Made by a program: the position numbers and the translations under genes | Assembly (NCBI GenBank): GCA_030036915.1 | Contig: JASHSC010000675.1 | Location: forward strand, 1 to 6,136 | DNA: 6,136 bases | DNA from: Terriglobia bacterium | Lineage (GTDB): Bacteria; Acidobacteriota; Terriglobia; UBA7540 | Reading direction: 5' to 3' | Shown: positions 1 to 6,136 of the stretch, one piece after another | Position numbering within the stretch: position 1 is the stretch's first letter | Layout: each line of letters begins with the position of its first letter | Notes under the pieces: generated by a model | What the model saw: the letters and a program-made list of their open reading frames with translations, nothing else | Databases searched by the model: none | What the model was told of the DNA's origin: nothing

Positions 1-1959
1 ATAATTCTCCGCAGTGTGCTGTGCAAGCACACGCATGATGTCGTCGAACACTTCTGAGCTGTAGGTGTGCGGGTAATCCCATCGGCGCCAAGTGCGGCCC
101 TGGCGAAACTGCTCGGCCTCCCAGCGCAGGTTTTCCTTTTCGGCATCGGTAATGCGATAGGCGGGGGAACCGAGCAATTGCGCGTTCCATTCGGCGCCGC
201 AAAACTCCCAGGGAGCCTCTGCCTCGCCCCACGCCTCCTTCCCTTTGTACCAGCCCCGGTACATCGACCAGTCCCACTGCATCGGAGTGGCATATTCGCA
301 GGTGAAGACAGGCTTCACACCCTCGGCAGCCCAGTGATCAAACCAGTCGGAAACTTCCTGCATGGGGGCCCAGTTGGCATAAAAGTTCATGGAGAAAATG
401 GAGCCCATGTTCCCGGCTTGATGATGATAAACAAAGCGGCTGGGATCGAGTCGACGGATGATGGCTTCGGCCCGCTGCGCGCGCCGGGCCAGCAGCACCC
501 AGCGTGAATCCTGTGGAACCGCGATGCCGTCAATCATGTCCGGCCTCATGTTCTCGGCATAGCCGAGGGCATTGTGGCTGGTGGAATAACAAATGACGGC
601 GGGATGGTTCTGCGCGACCTCCACGTAAAACCTGGCGTGCTGCAAGTAGCCGTTAATGACATCGGCAAGCGGCGGTGCCCAGTCGTATTGGCCGAAGTGG
701 GGTTGTGAAAACGCTACGAGCACTCCCCCATCGTCGGCCGCGCGCAAGACTTCATCGAACGCCCGGTGAGTTCCGGGCTCACATCCGTAGTTGTGGGTGT
801 AAACAAAGTTGATGCCGAAGCTTTTGTACAATTGCAAGGTTGCCCGCGTGGCTTCGTAGCTCGCCATGAGCGCGCTCTGCTGAGCATTGTCGAGCGGGAA
901 GGCCGCAAGGTAAATCCTTGTACCATTCAGGTAAAAGTCCTTGCCATCGATCCAGAATTCCCGAAAACCAAAGCGCACGGGGAGCGCGGTGTCGAGAACT
1001 TTGCCTGCTGAATCAAGCAGTGAAAGGCTTAGAGAATACTGGTTCCCGGGCGTGTGCGTATCCCAGAGCTTTTCGGGGTGCCAGGCGTGGGTGGAACGGA
1101 TTCGCCCGTTCACCATTTCGCGATGAGCAAATGGAGGGCTCGTAAATTCCGCGGCCTGGCGCTCGCCATCATTGATCTGCCCGCGCAAAACGCAGTGGGC
1201 GCCGGAATCAAGCGCATCGAGAGCGCAATCAAAAGTGATTTGCCAATTGCGCACCGACGTTTCAACTTTGATATCCGCAACGCGCGGTCCTGACGGCATT
1301 CCCTCGAGGTAGACATCGCCGCACAGCCCACGCCGCTCGACTCCGCCTGCCACCTGTTGCGCACCCGCGCTTTCAGCGAAAGACATCATCACTGCTTTCA
1401 ACGGCAAGGCCACCACCAGCAGGGTAAGTAGATGTTTTTCACCGGGCCGGCATACGGCGGTGACGTCAACCTGGCCCGCGGGGAAACGAATTTCACCCAC
1501 TTGTGCGCCGTCAATGGAGACGGCGGCGTAGGAGTTCAAATATGCCGTCGAAATGGCAATGCGGCGGCCCTTCCATTCCGGCGGGACAGTTATTTCCCTT
1601 TGATACCATGCGGCGGTAACGCGGTCCCAGTTCTGCTTCTCCCATTGGGGGTGGGGATAGAAGATCAGCGGGTCCTTGTCCGGTCCATTTTCCGCCGGCC
1701 AGCAGTCCGGCACTCGGAAGTATCCCCAGTTTGCAGAGGGTGTTCTGTCCGCCCTGTCCATCGCGGGTTGCCAGCGCCAGAGGCCGTTGAGGCACACACG
1801 GTCGCGCGTGGGGGTCGACTCGCGGTGAGCCTTATCCAAGTCCCAAACCACAGTGTAGGCGGAATTCGAGGCCGGCAATACTGCACTAGGATGAAAGGCT
1901 ACGCAGGCTGCGGAGCCCAGCGAGTTCTTGAGAAATCGCCTGCGATTTACCCTGCTCAT
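1..1959 (-). CDS. Tat-exported glycoside hydrolase, GH2-type (3' end outside window)
   Basis: The minus-strand frame is open without a stop for 653 codons from the ATG at 1959 to the window edge, so the C-terminus is missing. Residues 5-11 read NRRRFLK, a near-consensus twin-arginine motif, followed by a small-residue hydrophobic stretch (to about 33). This implies export of the folded protein. Residues about 54-222 resemble the GH2 sugar-binding jelly roll (LNGLW at 57-61, VPDCW further on). About 225-325 fits the Ig-like beta-sandwich. From about 333 the TIM barrel begins, with FGFRE then FYLNG at 342-346 and GINFV at 382-386. The CEY motif at 554-556 places the probable nucleophile at E555. 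The expected acid/base Asn-Glu is replaced by H462-N463 in CYSTSHN (457-463). Known GH2 members hydrolyse beta-galactosides, glucuronides or mannosides, but the substrate here cannot be assigned. The start overlaps the permease stop (ATGA), so translation is probably coupled. Confidence 0.85.
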   Translation of the reverse strand, partial: MSRVNRRRFLKNSLGSAACVAFHPSAVLPASNSAYTVVWDLDKAHRESTPTRDRVCLNGLWRWQPAMDRADRTPSANWGYFRVPDCWPAENGPDKDPLIFYPHPQWEKQNWDRVTAAWYQREITVPPEWKGRRIAISTAYLNSYAAVSIDGAQVGEIRFPAGQVDVTAVCRPGEKHLLTLLVVALPLKAVMMSFAESAGAQQVAGGVERRGLCGDVYLEGMPSGPRVADIKVETSVRNWQITFDCALDALDSGAHCVLRGQINDGERQAAEFTSPPFAHREMVNGRIRSTHAWHPEKLWDTHTPGNQYSLSLSLLDSAGKVLDTALPVRFGFREFWIDGKDFYLNGTRIYLAAFPLDNAQQSALMASYEATRATLQLYKSFGINFVYTHNYGCEPGTHRAFDEVLRAADDGGVLVAFSQPHFGQYDWAPPLADVINGYLQHARFYVEVAQNHPAVICYSTSHNALGYAENMRPDMIDGIAVPQDSRWVLLARRAQRAEAIIRRLDPSRFVYHHQAGNMGSIFSMNFYANWAPMQEVSDWFDHWAAEGVKPVFTCEYATPMQWDWSMYRGWYKGKEAWGEAEAPWEFCGAEWNAQLLGSPAYRITDAEKENLRWEAEQFRQGRTWRRWDYPHTYSSEVFDDIMRVLAQHTAENY

Positions 1960-3320
1960 CGGCGCCGGAATCTCCAGAAATACAGCACTGCCCCCAAAAC
2001 AATGGTCAGCAACCCGAGGCCGGACTCTTTAGGCCGCATCGAGGCGGTGTAGGAGAGCATCCACGCGCTCGCTACGAGAAAAACTGCGGGGGCAAGCGGG
2101 TAGCCCCAATTCACCACCGCGAGTTTCCGCCAGCTCTCGCGCCGCCGCAGGCGGACTAGCCCCGCCACGGCCAGCGCCGCAAAGAAAATCAGGGCGAACC
2201 CGATGTAGTAAACCAGGCTCTCAAAATTTCCGCTGAGAATCATCAAGACGGTTGCCAGGGCCTGAAATAGGATGGCATACATCGGTGTGCCCCACCGGGG
2301 ATGAATGCGCGCCGCGGTGCGAAAGAAGCAGCCGTCCGCCGCCATGGCAAAGTAGACTCGGGGCCCCGCAATCACCATGGCGCTGACGGTCGAAAGCAGC
2401 CCCACGGACATAATGGCGCTGAAAAGATTGCCGCCACGCACGCCGAACATCGCGCCGGCAGCCGCCTCCCCGATCGCCACCACGCCCTTCATGGATTCCA
2501 GGGGCAGCGCAAAAACAAATGCCGCGTTCAGCAGCAGATACAGTCCTGCCACGGTGAGTGTTCCCACCACCAGCGAAGCAGGAATATTGCGTTCCGGGTT
2601 CTTTATTTCGCCCGAAACATAGGTCGCGGCATTCCAACCGCTGTATGCGAACATCACGAAGACCAGTGAGACGGCGAACTGCGCGGGCAGGCTGTGGCTG
2701 GAAGTTCGCGCGGCAGTCTGCGAAAAATGCGCCACGCTCCCGTGCCCCACCATTACCGCCATGATCAGGAAGAGCGCCAGCACGCCAAGCTTGAGAGCCG
2801 TGAGCAGGTTTTGCAGCCGCGCGGCGGGCCGCAACCCGGCCACGTTTACGGCTGAAAATGCCAGCACGATTCCCACCGCCAGCCACTGGCCGGGACCCGC
2901 GTGGAACCAGCCTTGCGCCGCGCCGGAATTCGCTGCCGGTCCCGAAATGGAGAAAGCCGGGAAAAAATGACTGAAGTATTCCGAAAATGCCAGCGCTGCC
3001 GCGGCGATGGGTGCGGAAAATCCCGCGAAGAAGGAAACCCAGCCGCTCAGGAATCCCCACAGCGGGCCCCAGGCTTCGCGTAAGAAGATATACTCGCCCC
3101 CCGATTCCGGAAGGTTCACTCCCATTTCCGAGTAACAGAGGCAGCCGGCGACGGCAATCAGACCGCCCACACCCCAAATTCCGATCACCAAAGAGGGCCG
3201 GCCCAAATCACCCGCCAGAAATCCCGTGGTGGTGAAAATTCCGGTCCCTATCATGTTGGCAATAACGATGGCGGTGGCATGGGTGAACTTCAGTTCACGG
3301 CGCAGAGCTGGTTGGGTCAA
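1956..3320 (-). CDS. APC-superfamily amino acid permease
   Basis: This is an integral inner-membrane transporter of 454 residues, the normal length for the APC (amino acid-polyamine-organocation) superfamily, with about 12 hydrophobic segments. GTGIF at 25-29 is the unwound TM1 motif that binds the amino acid backbone in this family. YSE at 63-65 and PESGGEY at 71-77 are the usual TM2/TM3 signature. Further on, the TM6 region has FAYSGWNAATYVSGE followed by KNPERNIP, typical of LAT-like permeases. The protein ends in a basic RFRRR tail. The start is TTG, chosen because GGAG lies 9 bases upstream, an in-frame stop lies a short way further up, and the next residues lead straight into TM1. The substrate cannot be told from the sequence. 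The stop codon overlaps the ATG of the exported glycosidase downstream, so the two are probably one transcript. Confidence 0.93.
   Translation of the reverse strand: MTQPALRRELKFTHATAIVIANMIGTGIFTTTGFLAGDLGRPSLVIGIWGVGGLIAVAGCLCYSEMGVNLPESGGEYIFLREAWGPLWGFLSGWVSFFAGFSAPIAAAALAFSEYFSHFFPAFSISGPAANSGAAQGWFHAGPGQWLAVGIVLAFSAVNVAGLRPAARLQNLLTALKLGVLALFLIMAVMVGHGSVAHFSQTAARTSSHSLPAQFAVSLVFVMFAYSGWNAATYVSGEIKNPERNIPASLVVGTLTVAGLYLLLNAAFVFALPLESMKGVVAIGEAAAGAMFGVRGGNLFSAIMSVGLLSTVSAMVIAGPRVYFAMAADGCFFRTAARIHPRWGTPMYAILFQALATVLMILSGNFESLVYYIGFALIFFAALAVAGLVRLRRRESWRKLAVVNWGYPLAPAVFLVASAWMLSYTASMRPKESGLGLLTIVLGAVLYFWRFRRR
1972..1975 (-). promoter_or_regulatory. Possible ribosome binding site of the glycosidase gene
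   Basis: GGAG on the minus strand lies 12 bases upstream of the ATG at 1959, inside the last codons of the permease gene. The spacing is longer than ideal. Initiation may rely mainly on re-initiation after the overlapping permease stop. Confidence 0.35.
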
Positions 3321-3329
3321 GCCGAGATT

Positions 3330-3333
3330 CTCC
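3330..3333 (-). promoter_or_regulatory. Ribosome binding site deciding the TTG start of the permease
   Basis: GGAG on the minus strand sits 9 bases before the TTG at 3320. No in-frame ATG or GTG lies between the upstream in-frame TGA and this point, so the site supports the rare TTG start. Confidence 0.6.
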
Positions 3334-3337
3334 AGAT

Positions 3338-3365
3338 GAAGGGATTGGGGTCACGCGAACCCTTC
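3338..3365. repeat. Short inverted repeat in the divergent spacer
   Basis: GAAGGG (3338-3343) and CCCTTC (3360-3365) form perfect 6-base arms around a 16-base centre. The right arm directly abuts the -35 element of the methyltransferase promoter, and the left arm lies just upstream of the permease ribosome site. It could be an operator, but arms this short arise easily by chance. Confidence 0.25.
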
Positions 3366-3394
3366 TCGACAAGATTACACGACAACGCTAGAAT
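3366..3394 (+). promoter_or_regulatory. Sigma70-like promoter of the methyltransferase gene
   Basis: TCGACA (3366-3371) matches the -35 consensus TTGACA at 5 of 6 bases. TAGAAT (3389-3394) matches the -10 consensus TATAAT at 5 of 6, with an ideal 17-base spacer. The transcription start expected about 7 bases downstream falls at about 3401, the A of the start codon. The rest of the 80-base divergent spacer (3321-3400) shows no comparably good promoter for the permease. TGTAAT on the minus strand at 3379-3374 is the best -10 candidate I found, but its -35 partner is poor. Confidence 0.6.
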
Positions 3395-3400
3395 CGTTAC

Positions 3401-4021
3401 ATGCGTAATTTCATTTCCAGTTTCATTGACTACCGGCGCATTCCGCAAAGGACTGCCATTCTTTCAGTGTTGGGCGTCTTCCTCTTCCTCGGGCAATTGT
3501 CGATTCCCGCGCGCGCGGCACAATCAGGACAAAACCTCTCCAATGCCACGCTGATCAAGCAAGTTCCCTATGTGCCGACGCCGCAAGATATTGTCGACAA
3601 GATGTTGGAGCTGGCGAAGGTCACTCCTGATGACGTGGTTTACGATTTGGGTTCGGGTGACGGGCGCATTGTCATTACCGCGGCGCAGAAATTCGGCGCT
3701 CATGCCGTCGGCGTCGAGATCAATCAGGAGCTCTCTCGTGAATCGAGCGATCGCGTTAAGGAATTAGGGCTTGAGGATAAGGTGCGCATCATGAATGAGG
3801 ATATGTTCGATGTAAGCCTCAGCAGGGCCACGGTGGTGACGCTCTACCTGCTGACCTCAGCCAACGAGAAGCTTCGCCCGCGACTCGAACATCAACTCCA
3901 TTCCGGGACGCGCATTGTCTGCCACGACTTTCACATTCCCGGCTGGGATCCGGACAAGGTTGAGGACGTCACATCCAAGAATGGACTTCCCCACAAGCTC
4001 TACCTCTACGTTCACCCGTAA
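3401..4021 (+). CDS. Class I SAM-dependent methyltransferase with N-terminal signal sequence
   Basis: The product has 206 residues. Residues 1-40 look like a secretion signal or membrane anchor: basic RR at 12-13 and R17, a hydrophobic core about 19-36, then ARAAQ at 37-41 as a possible signal peptidase I site. The rest is a compact Rossmann-fold methyltransferase. PYVPTP at 56-61 precedes the fold. Motif I is VVYDLGSGDGRIVI (79-92), which binds S-adenosylmethionine. VGVEIN (103-108) carries the acidic residue E106 at the end of strand 2. ED at 133-134, then VVTLYLL (145-151), GTRIVCHDF (169-177) and PGW follow. This layout resembles bacterial relatives of the FAM173/ATPSc-KMT lysine methyltransferases, but the substrate is unknown. 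No Shine-Dalgarno sequence precedes the ATG. It is transcribed divergently from the permease and is convergent with the dapF-like gene, so it is probably monocistronic. If the leader is not real, a start further inside would give a cytosolic enzyme. Confidence 0.88.
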   Translation: MRNFISSFIDYRRIPQRTAILSVLGVFLFLGQLSIPARAAQSGQNLSNATLIKQVPYVPTPQDIVDKMLELAKVTPDDVVYDLGSGDGRIVITAAQKFGAHAVGVEINQELSRESSDRVKELGLEDKVRIMNEDMFDVSLSRATVVTLYLLTSANEKLRPRLEHQLHSGTRIVCHDFHIPGWDPDKVEDVTSKNGLPHKLYLYVHP

Positions 4022-4023
4022 GC

Positions 4024-4878
4024 CTAACCCCGGTAGAGGTAAGTCCCGGCCATCACCTTCTCGGCGGGACCTGTAAGGATCACCTCGCCGCCCTCCGGCC
4101 ACTGCACCTCCAGGGTTCCCGCTTCCGTCCGAACGTGCACTCGCCGGTCCGTAAGTCCGTTCAGAATCGCAGCCACCGTTGCCGCGCATGAACCCGTTCC
4201 TGACGAATTTGTGCGGCCAACACCACGCTCCCAAAATCGCACTTCAATTTCATCTTTGGAAACGGGTCGGACGAACTCAACGTTCGTGCGATGGGGAAAA
4301 TGCTCGTTGCGTTCGATTTCTTCGCCTAATCGCGCCCAGTCAACCGTTTCGAAATCTGCCACGAACACACTGCAATGCGGGTTACCCATGGAAGTGACCG
4401 TCACGGGCAAGTCGCCCGCACGAGTCTTAAGCAGGAAACGGAGAATGGGTGACACCGTTTGGGCAGGATTGAATGGAATCTCTACCGCACTGAGGATTGG
4501 AGCACCCATGTGCACACGAAAAGCCTGCTTGCCGTCAATCGATTTCGCCTTTTCCAAGGTCTTGACTCCGGCCGAGGTCTCGATGGTCAGGGTTCGTCTA
4601 CGAGGCATATGCTCAAGAAGATCCAAACCGGCGCAGCGGATGCCGTTTCCGGACATTTCCGCCTCGCTGCCGTCGGCATTGATGAAGCGAACGCGCGCGT
4701 TGTGGCCGCGCGTGCCCGGCTTCAGCATGACGATTAAACCATCGGCGCCCGCGCCGGTGTGGCGGTCGAGAATTGCGCGCGCGAACTCAGGCAAGCGTTT
4801 GGGGACGTGCTTTTCGGCCACCACGAGCCAGTCATTTCTCTGCCCGTGATATTTGGTGAAGGGAATCAGATGGGTCAT
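4024..4878 (-). CDS. dapF: Diaminopimelate epimerase family protein lacking both catalytic cysteines
   Basis: The product has 284 residues, close to the usual length of about 275. Normal DapF interconverts LL- and meso-diaminopimelate in the cytosol for lysine and peptidoglycan synthesis, using two cysteines as acid and base. Family features are clear along the whole length: N15-D16, GADGL (44-48), NADGSE (67-72), SGNGIRC (76-82), SMGNPHC (163-169), R197-T-N199, WERGVG (216-221) and SSGTGSCA (225-232). The asparagines and E217-R218 that hold the substrate in known DapF structures are present. By alignment to the Haemophilus influenzae enzyme, recalled from memory, catalytic Cys73 corresponds to S76 (codon TCC) and Cys217 to S226 (codon TCA). 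The other cysteines of the motifs, C82 and C231, are kept. The function may therefore be altered or lost. The start has no strong Shine-Dalgarno sequence. The gene lies 22 bases downstream of the GT-C-like gene, suggesting co-transcription. Confidence 0.88.
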   Translation of the reverse strand: MTHLIPFTKYHGQRNDWLVVAEKHVPKRLPEFARAILDRHTGAGADGLIVMLKPGTRGHNARVRFINADGSEAEMSGNGIRCAGLDLLEHMPRRRTLTIETSAGVKTLEKAKSIDGKQAFRVHMGAPILSAVEIPFNPAQTVSPILRFLLKTRAGDLPVTVTSMGNPHCSVFVADFETVDWARLGEEIERNEHFPHRTNVEFVRPVSKDEIEVRFWERGVGRTNSSGTGSCAATVAAILNGLTDRRVHVRTEAGTLEVQWPEGGEVILTGPAEKVMAGTYLYRG

Positions 4879-4900
4879 TTTGATTGTCTATCGTGCGAAT

Positions 4901-6136
4901 TCATTTGCTGCGCAGCCGGTAGATTGCGAATCCACCCTCGCGTGGAAATTGTTCCTGGTCGACAATGTCGAAATCCTTGAACGCCCCCGGGTATGAGCGC
5001 ATCAGACTGTCCACCTCATCTCCTTCGCCGCGGATGATCCATTCCACCCACTTCTGCGGCTCAGTCCGCATTTTGGCCCAATAGGGGCGATTGTCTTTGC
5101 TGAGGGTGTTGCGAAACTCGATGCCGACATCCGGCATGACGCACGGCCACTTTCCCGCCGCCACCAGGACGCGCCCTCCATCATAGTGCGCGCGCAGGTA
5201 GGCGATCATAGCTTGCTGGTTCGGATTGCGGCAAGGGGTATTCAGGATGCCCTCCTTCACAATCGGCATTTCGGGGGCCCCCGCGGAAGTCAGTTGCACA
5301 AACTGGCCTCCAATGACTGCAAGGAAGATCACCAGCAGTGCCAGTCGAAGTCTCCTTTCCAGACGCGGCGCGAATACAAACGACGGGAACAGTGCGGCGG
5401 CGCAAATCATTTCCGCCCCATATCTTATGTTGTAGTAGGTGTGAGGAAACAAGGTGGGAACATACAGCGGCACTCCCGCGTGCGCCATGGCTTCAATGTA
5501 GAACGGCAGTGGAACCAGCAGCAGCACCGCCGCCGCAGCGCGCCGCGACGACCGCAGACTCGCGCCCCACGCCACCACACCAAGCACGGCCAGTTCCAGT
5601 GCGCCTGCGCCCATCACCAACTTCAAGTCTTCCAGGTAATACCGCGTGGAAAGCAGCAGGCTGCCAGCCGTGGGATACGGGAAACCCGTGGTCGCCAACT
5701 GGTGGGCGTAGATGTCCTGCGCGGAGCCGGGACCATTATAGAATTCCAGCGGATTCCCGAAGCGATGCGCGTTGTGAATCATCCAGGCAAGCGGGCCCAG
5801 CAGCGCAATTCCGGCAAAGAAGAACGCGCGGAGACACCGCTGCCGCCAGGCACAAGGGTAGATTACAAATACCAACGCTGCGGCAAAGGGCAAAACGTTC
5901 CACATGTCGTAGCGCGTGAGCGTGCCCATCAAAGCGGCCACGCTTGCGCCTGTGAGGGCTTTCCATGAACCGGTTAGTGAGTATCGGAAGAGCGCATAAA
6001 CCACCAGCGCAAGCCACATCATGGCGAACGGTTCCGTCAGCGGCGTGCCCGCCAGGTAGAGGAAGCTCGGGCACAGCAACGCCCCCGCCAACGCCACCAC
6101 TCCCGCCGCCAGATTCCGATTCATTTCCGCTCCCAG
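4901..6136 (-). CDS. Multi-TM GT-C-like glycosyltransferase (5' end outside window)
   Basis: The reading frame is open through the right edge, so the N-terminus is missing. Residues are numbered here from the in-frame Met at 6124, which is probably not the true start: four more in-frame codons precede it, and the usual first TM and catalytic Asp loop of GT-C enzymes have not yet appeared. The visible part has about eight hydrophobic segments up to about residue 280. Motifs typical of PMT/ArnT-like GT-C membrane glycosyltransferases include TPLTEP (27-32), LTRYDMW (69-75) and HNAHRFGNPLEFYNGPGSA (117-135). Such enzymes transfer a sugar from a lipid-phosphate donor on the outer face of the inner membrane. 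After the last TM comes a soluble tail of about 125 residues rich in Trp and charged residues, with WPCVMPDVGIEFRNTL in its middle. The acceptor and sugar cannot be deduced. A family call is likely, but not a specific one. Confidence 0.75.
   Translation of the reverse strand: MGAEMNRNLAAGVVALAGALLCPSFLYLAGTPLTEPFAMMWLALVVYALFRYSLTGSWKALTGASVAALMGTLTRYDMWNVLPFAAALVFVIYPCAWRQRCLRAFFFAGIALLGPLAWMIHNAHRFGNPLEFYNGPGSAQDIYAHQLATTGFPYPTAGSLLLSTRYYLEDLKLVMGAGALELAVLGVVAWGASLRSSRRAAAAVLLLVPLPFYIEAMAHAGVPLYVPTLFPHTYYNIRYGAEMICAAALFPSFVFAPRLERRLRLALLVIFLAVIGGQFVQLTSAGAPEMPIVKEGILNTPCRNPNQQAMIAYLRAHYDGGRVLVAAGKWPCVMPDVGIEFRNTLSKDNRPYWAKMRTEPQKWVEWIIRGEGDEVDSLMRSYPGAFKDFDIVDQEQFPREGGFAIYRLRSK

Noticed and set aside
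67..2052. Several plus-strand open frames (for example 67-507 and 1432-2052) that could suggest rightward genes
   Set aside because: They are antisense to the continuous 653-codon glycosidase frame, whose translation shows a Tat signal and GH2 domains in order. I checked the minus frame triplet by triplet and found no stop or frameshift, so it is not a pseudogene within the window.
2221..3177. 318-codon minus-strand open frame in another phase
   Set aside because: It is an alternate frame of the permease. The protein is Arg/Gly-rich and low in complexity, and the permease frame has all the family motifs.
3374..3402. Minus-strand promoter for the permease (TGTAAT as -10)
   Set aside because: The hexamer 17 bases upstream (ATGTAA) matches the -35 consensus at only 3 of 6 positions, too weak to list as a feature.
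4043..4070. Inverted repeat GTCCCG/CGGGAC near the convergent junction, considered as a terminator
   Set aside because: It lies inside the 3' coding part of the dapF-like gene, has a 16-base loop and no T-tract on either side.
4211..4849. 212-codon plus-strand open frame
   Set aside because: It is antisense to the dapF-like gene, Ser/Arg-rich and without domain character.
5186..5968. 260-codon plus-strand open frame
   Set aside because: It lies entirely antisense to the GT-C-like gene. Its translation is rich in Arg, Gln and His with no recognisable domain, while the minus frame has clear membrane and family motifs.

Overview
The window looks like chromosomal DNA of a moderately GC-rich, Gram-negative-type bacterium. 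The general style suggests Acidobacteriota or a similar soil lineage: a Tat-exported glycosidase, an APC permease, an acidobacterial-looking GT-C membrane protein and an atypical DapF. That placement is an inference from gene style, because no phylogenetic marker is present. Five protein-coding genes fill almost the whole window. I see no rRNA, tRNA, CRISPR array, insertion sequence or obvious phage gene.

Layout. Positions 1-1959 (minus) hold a Tat-exported glycoside hydrolase of the GH2 type, with 653 codons visible and its 3' end beyond the left edge. Positions 1956-3320 (minus) hold a complete 12-TM-type amino acid permease, which is upstream of the glycosidase and overlaps it by ATGA. Positions 3321-3400 are an 80-base divergent spacer with a good sigma70-like promoter reading rightwards. 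Positions 3401-4021 (plus) hold a class I SAM methyltransferase carrying an N-terminal secretion signal or anchor. Positions 4024-4878 (minus) hold a diaminopimelate epimerase family protein that meets the methyltransferase tail to tail with a 2-base gap. Positions 4901-6136 (minus) hold a multi-TM glycosyltransferase-C-like protein, cut by the right edge, 22 bases upstream of the dapF-like gene.

How the genes fit together. Permease and glycosidase look like one translationally coupled unit. The GT-C-like gene and the dapF-like gene look like a second co-directional unit. The methyltransferase is monocistronic between them. No single pathway obviously joins all five.

Main points of interest. 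(1) The DapF homologue keeps the substrate-binding residues but has serine at both positions where the catalytic cysteines normally sit. (2) The GH2-like protein keeps a plausible nucleophile (E555) but has Asn where the Asn-Glu acid/base motif is expected. (3) The methyltransferase carries a signal sequence, although its cofactor is cytosolic. (4) The predicted transcription start of the methyltransferase falls on its ATG, suggesting a leaderless mRNA.
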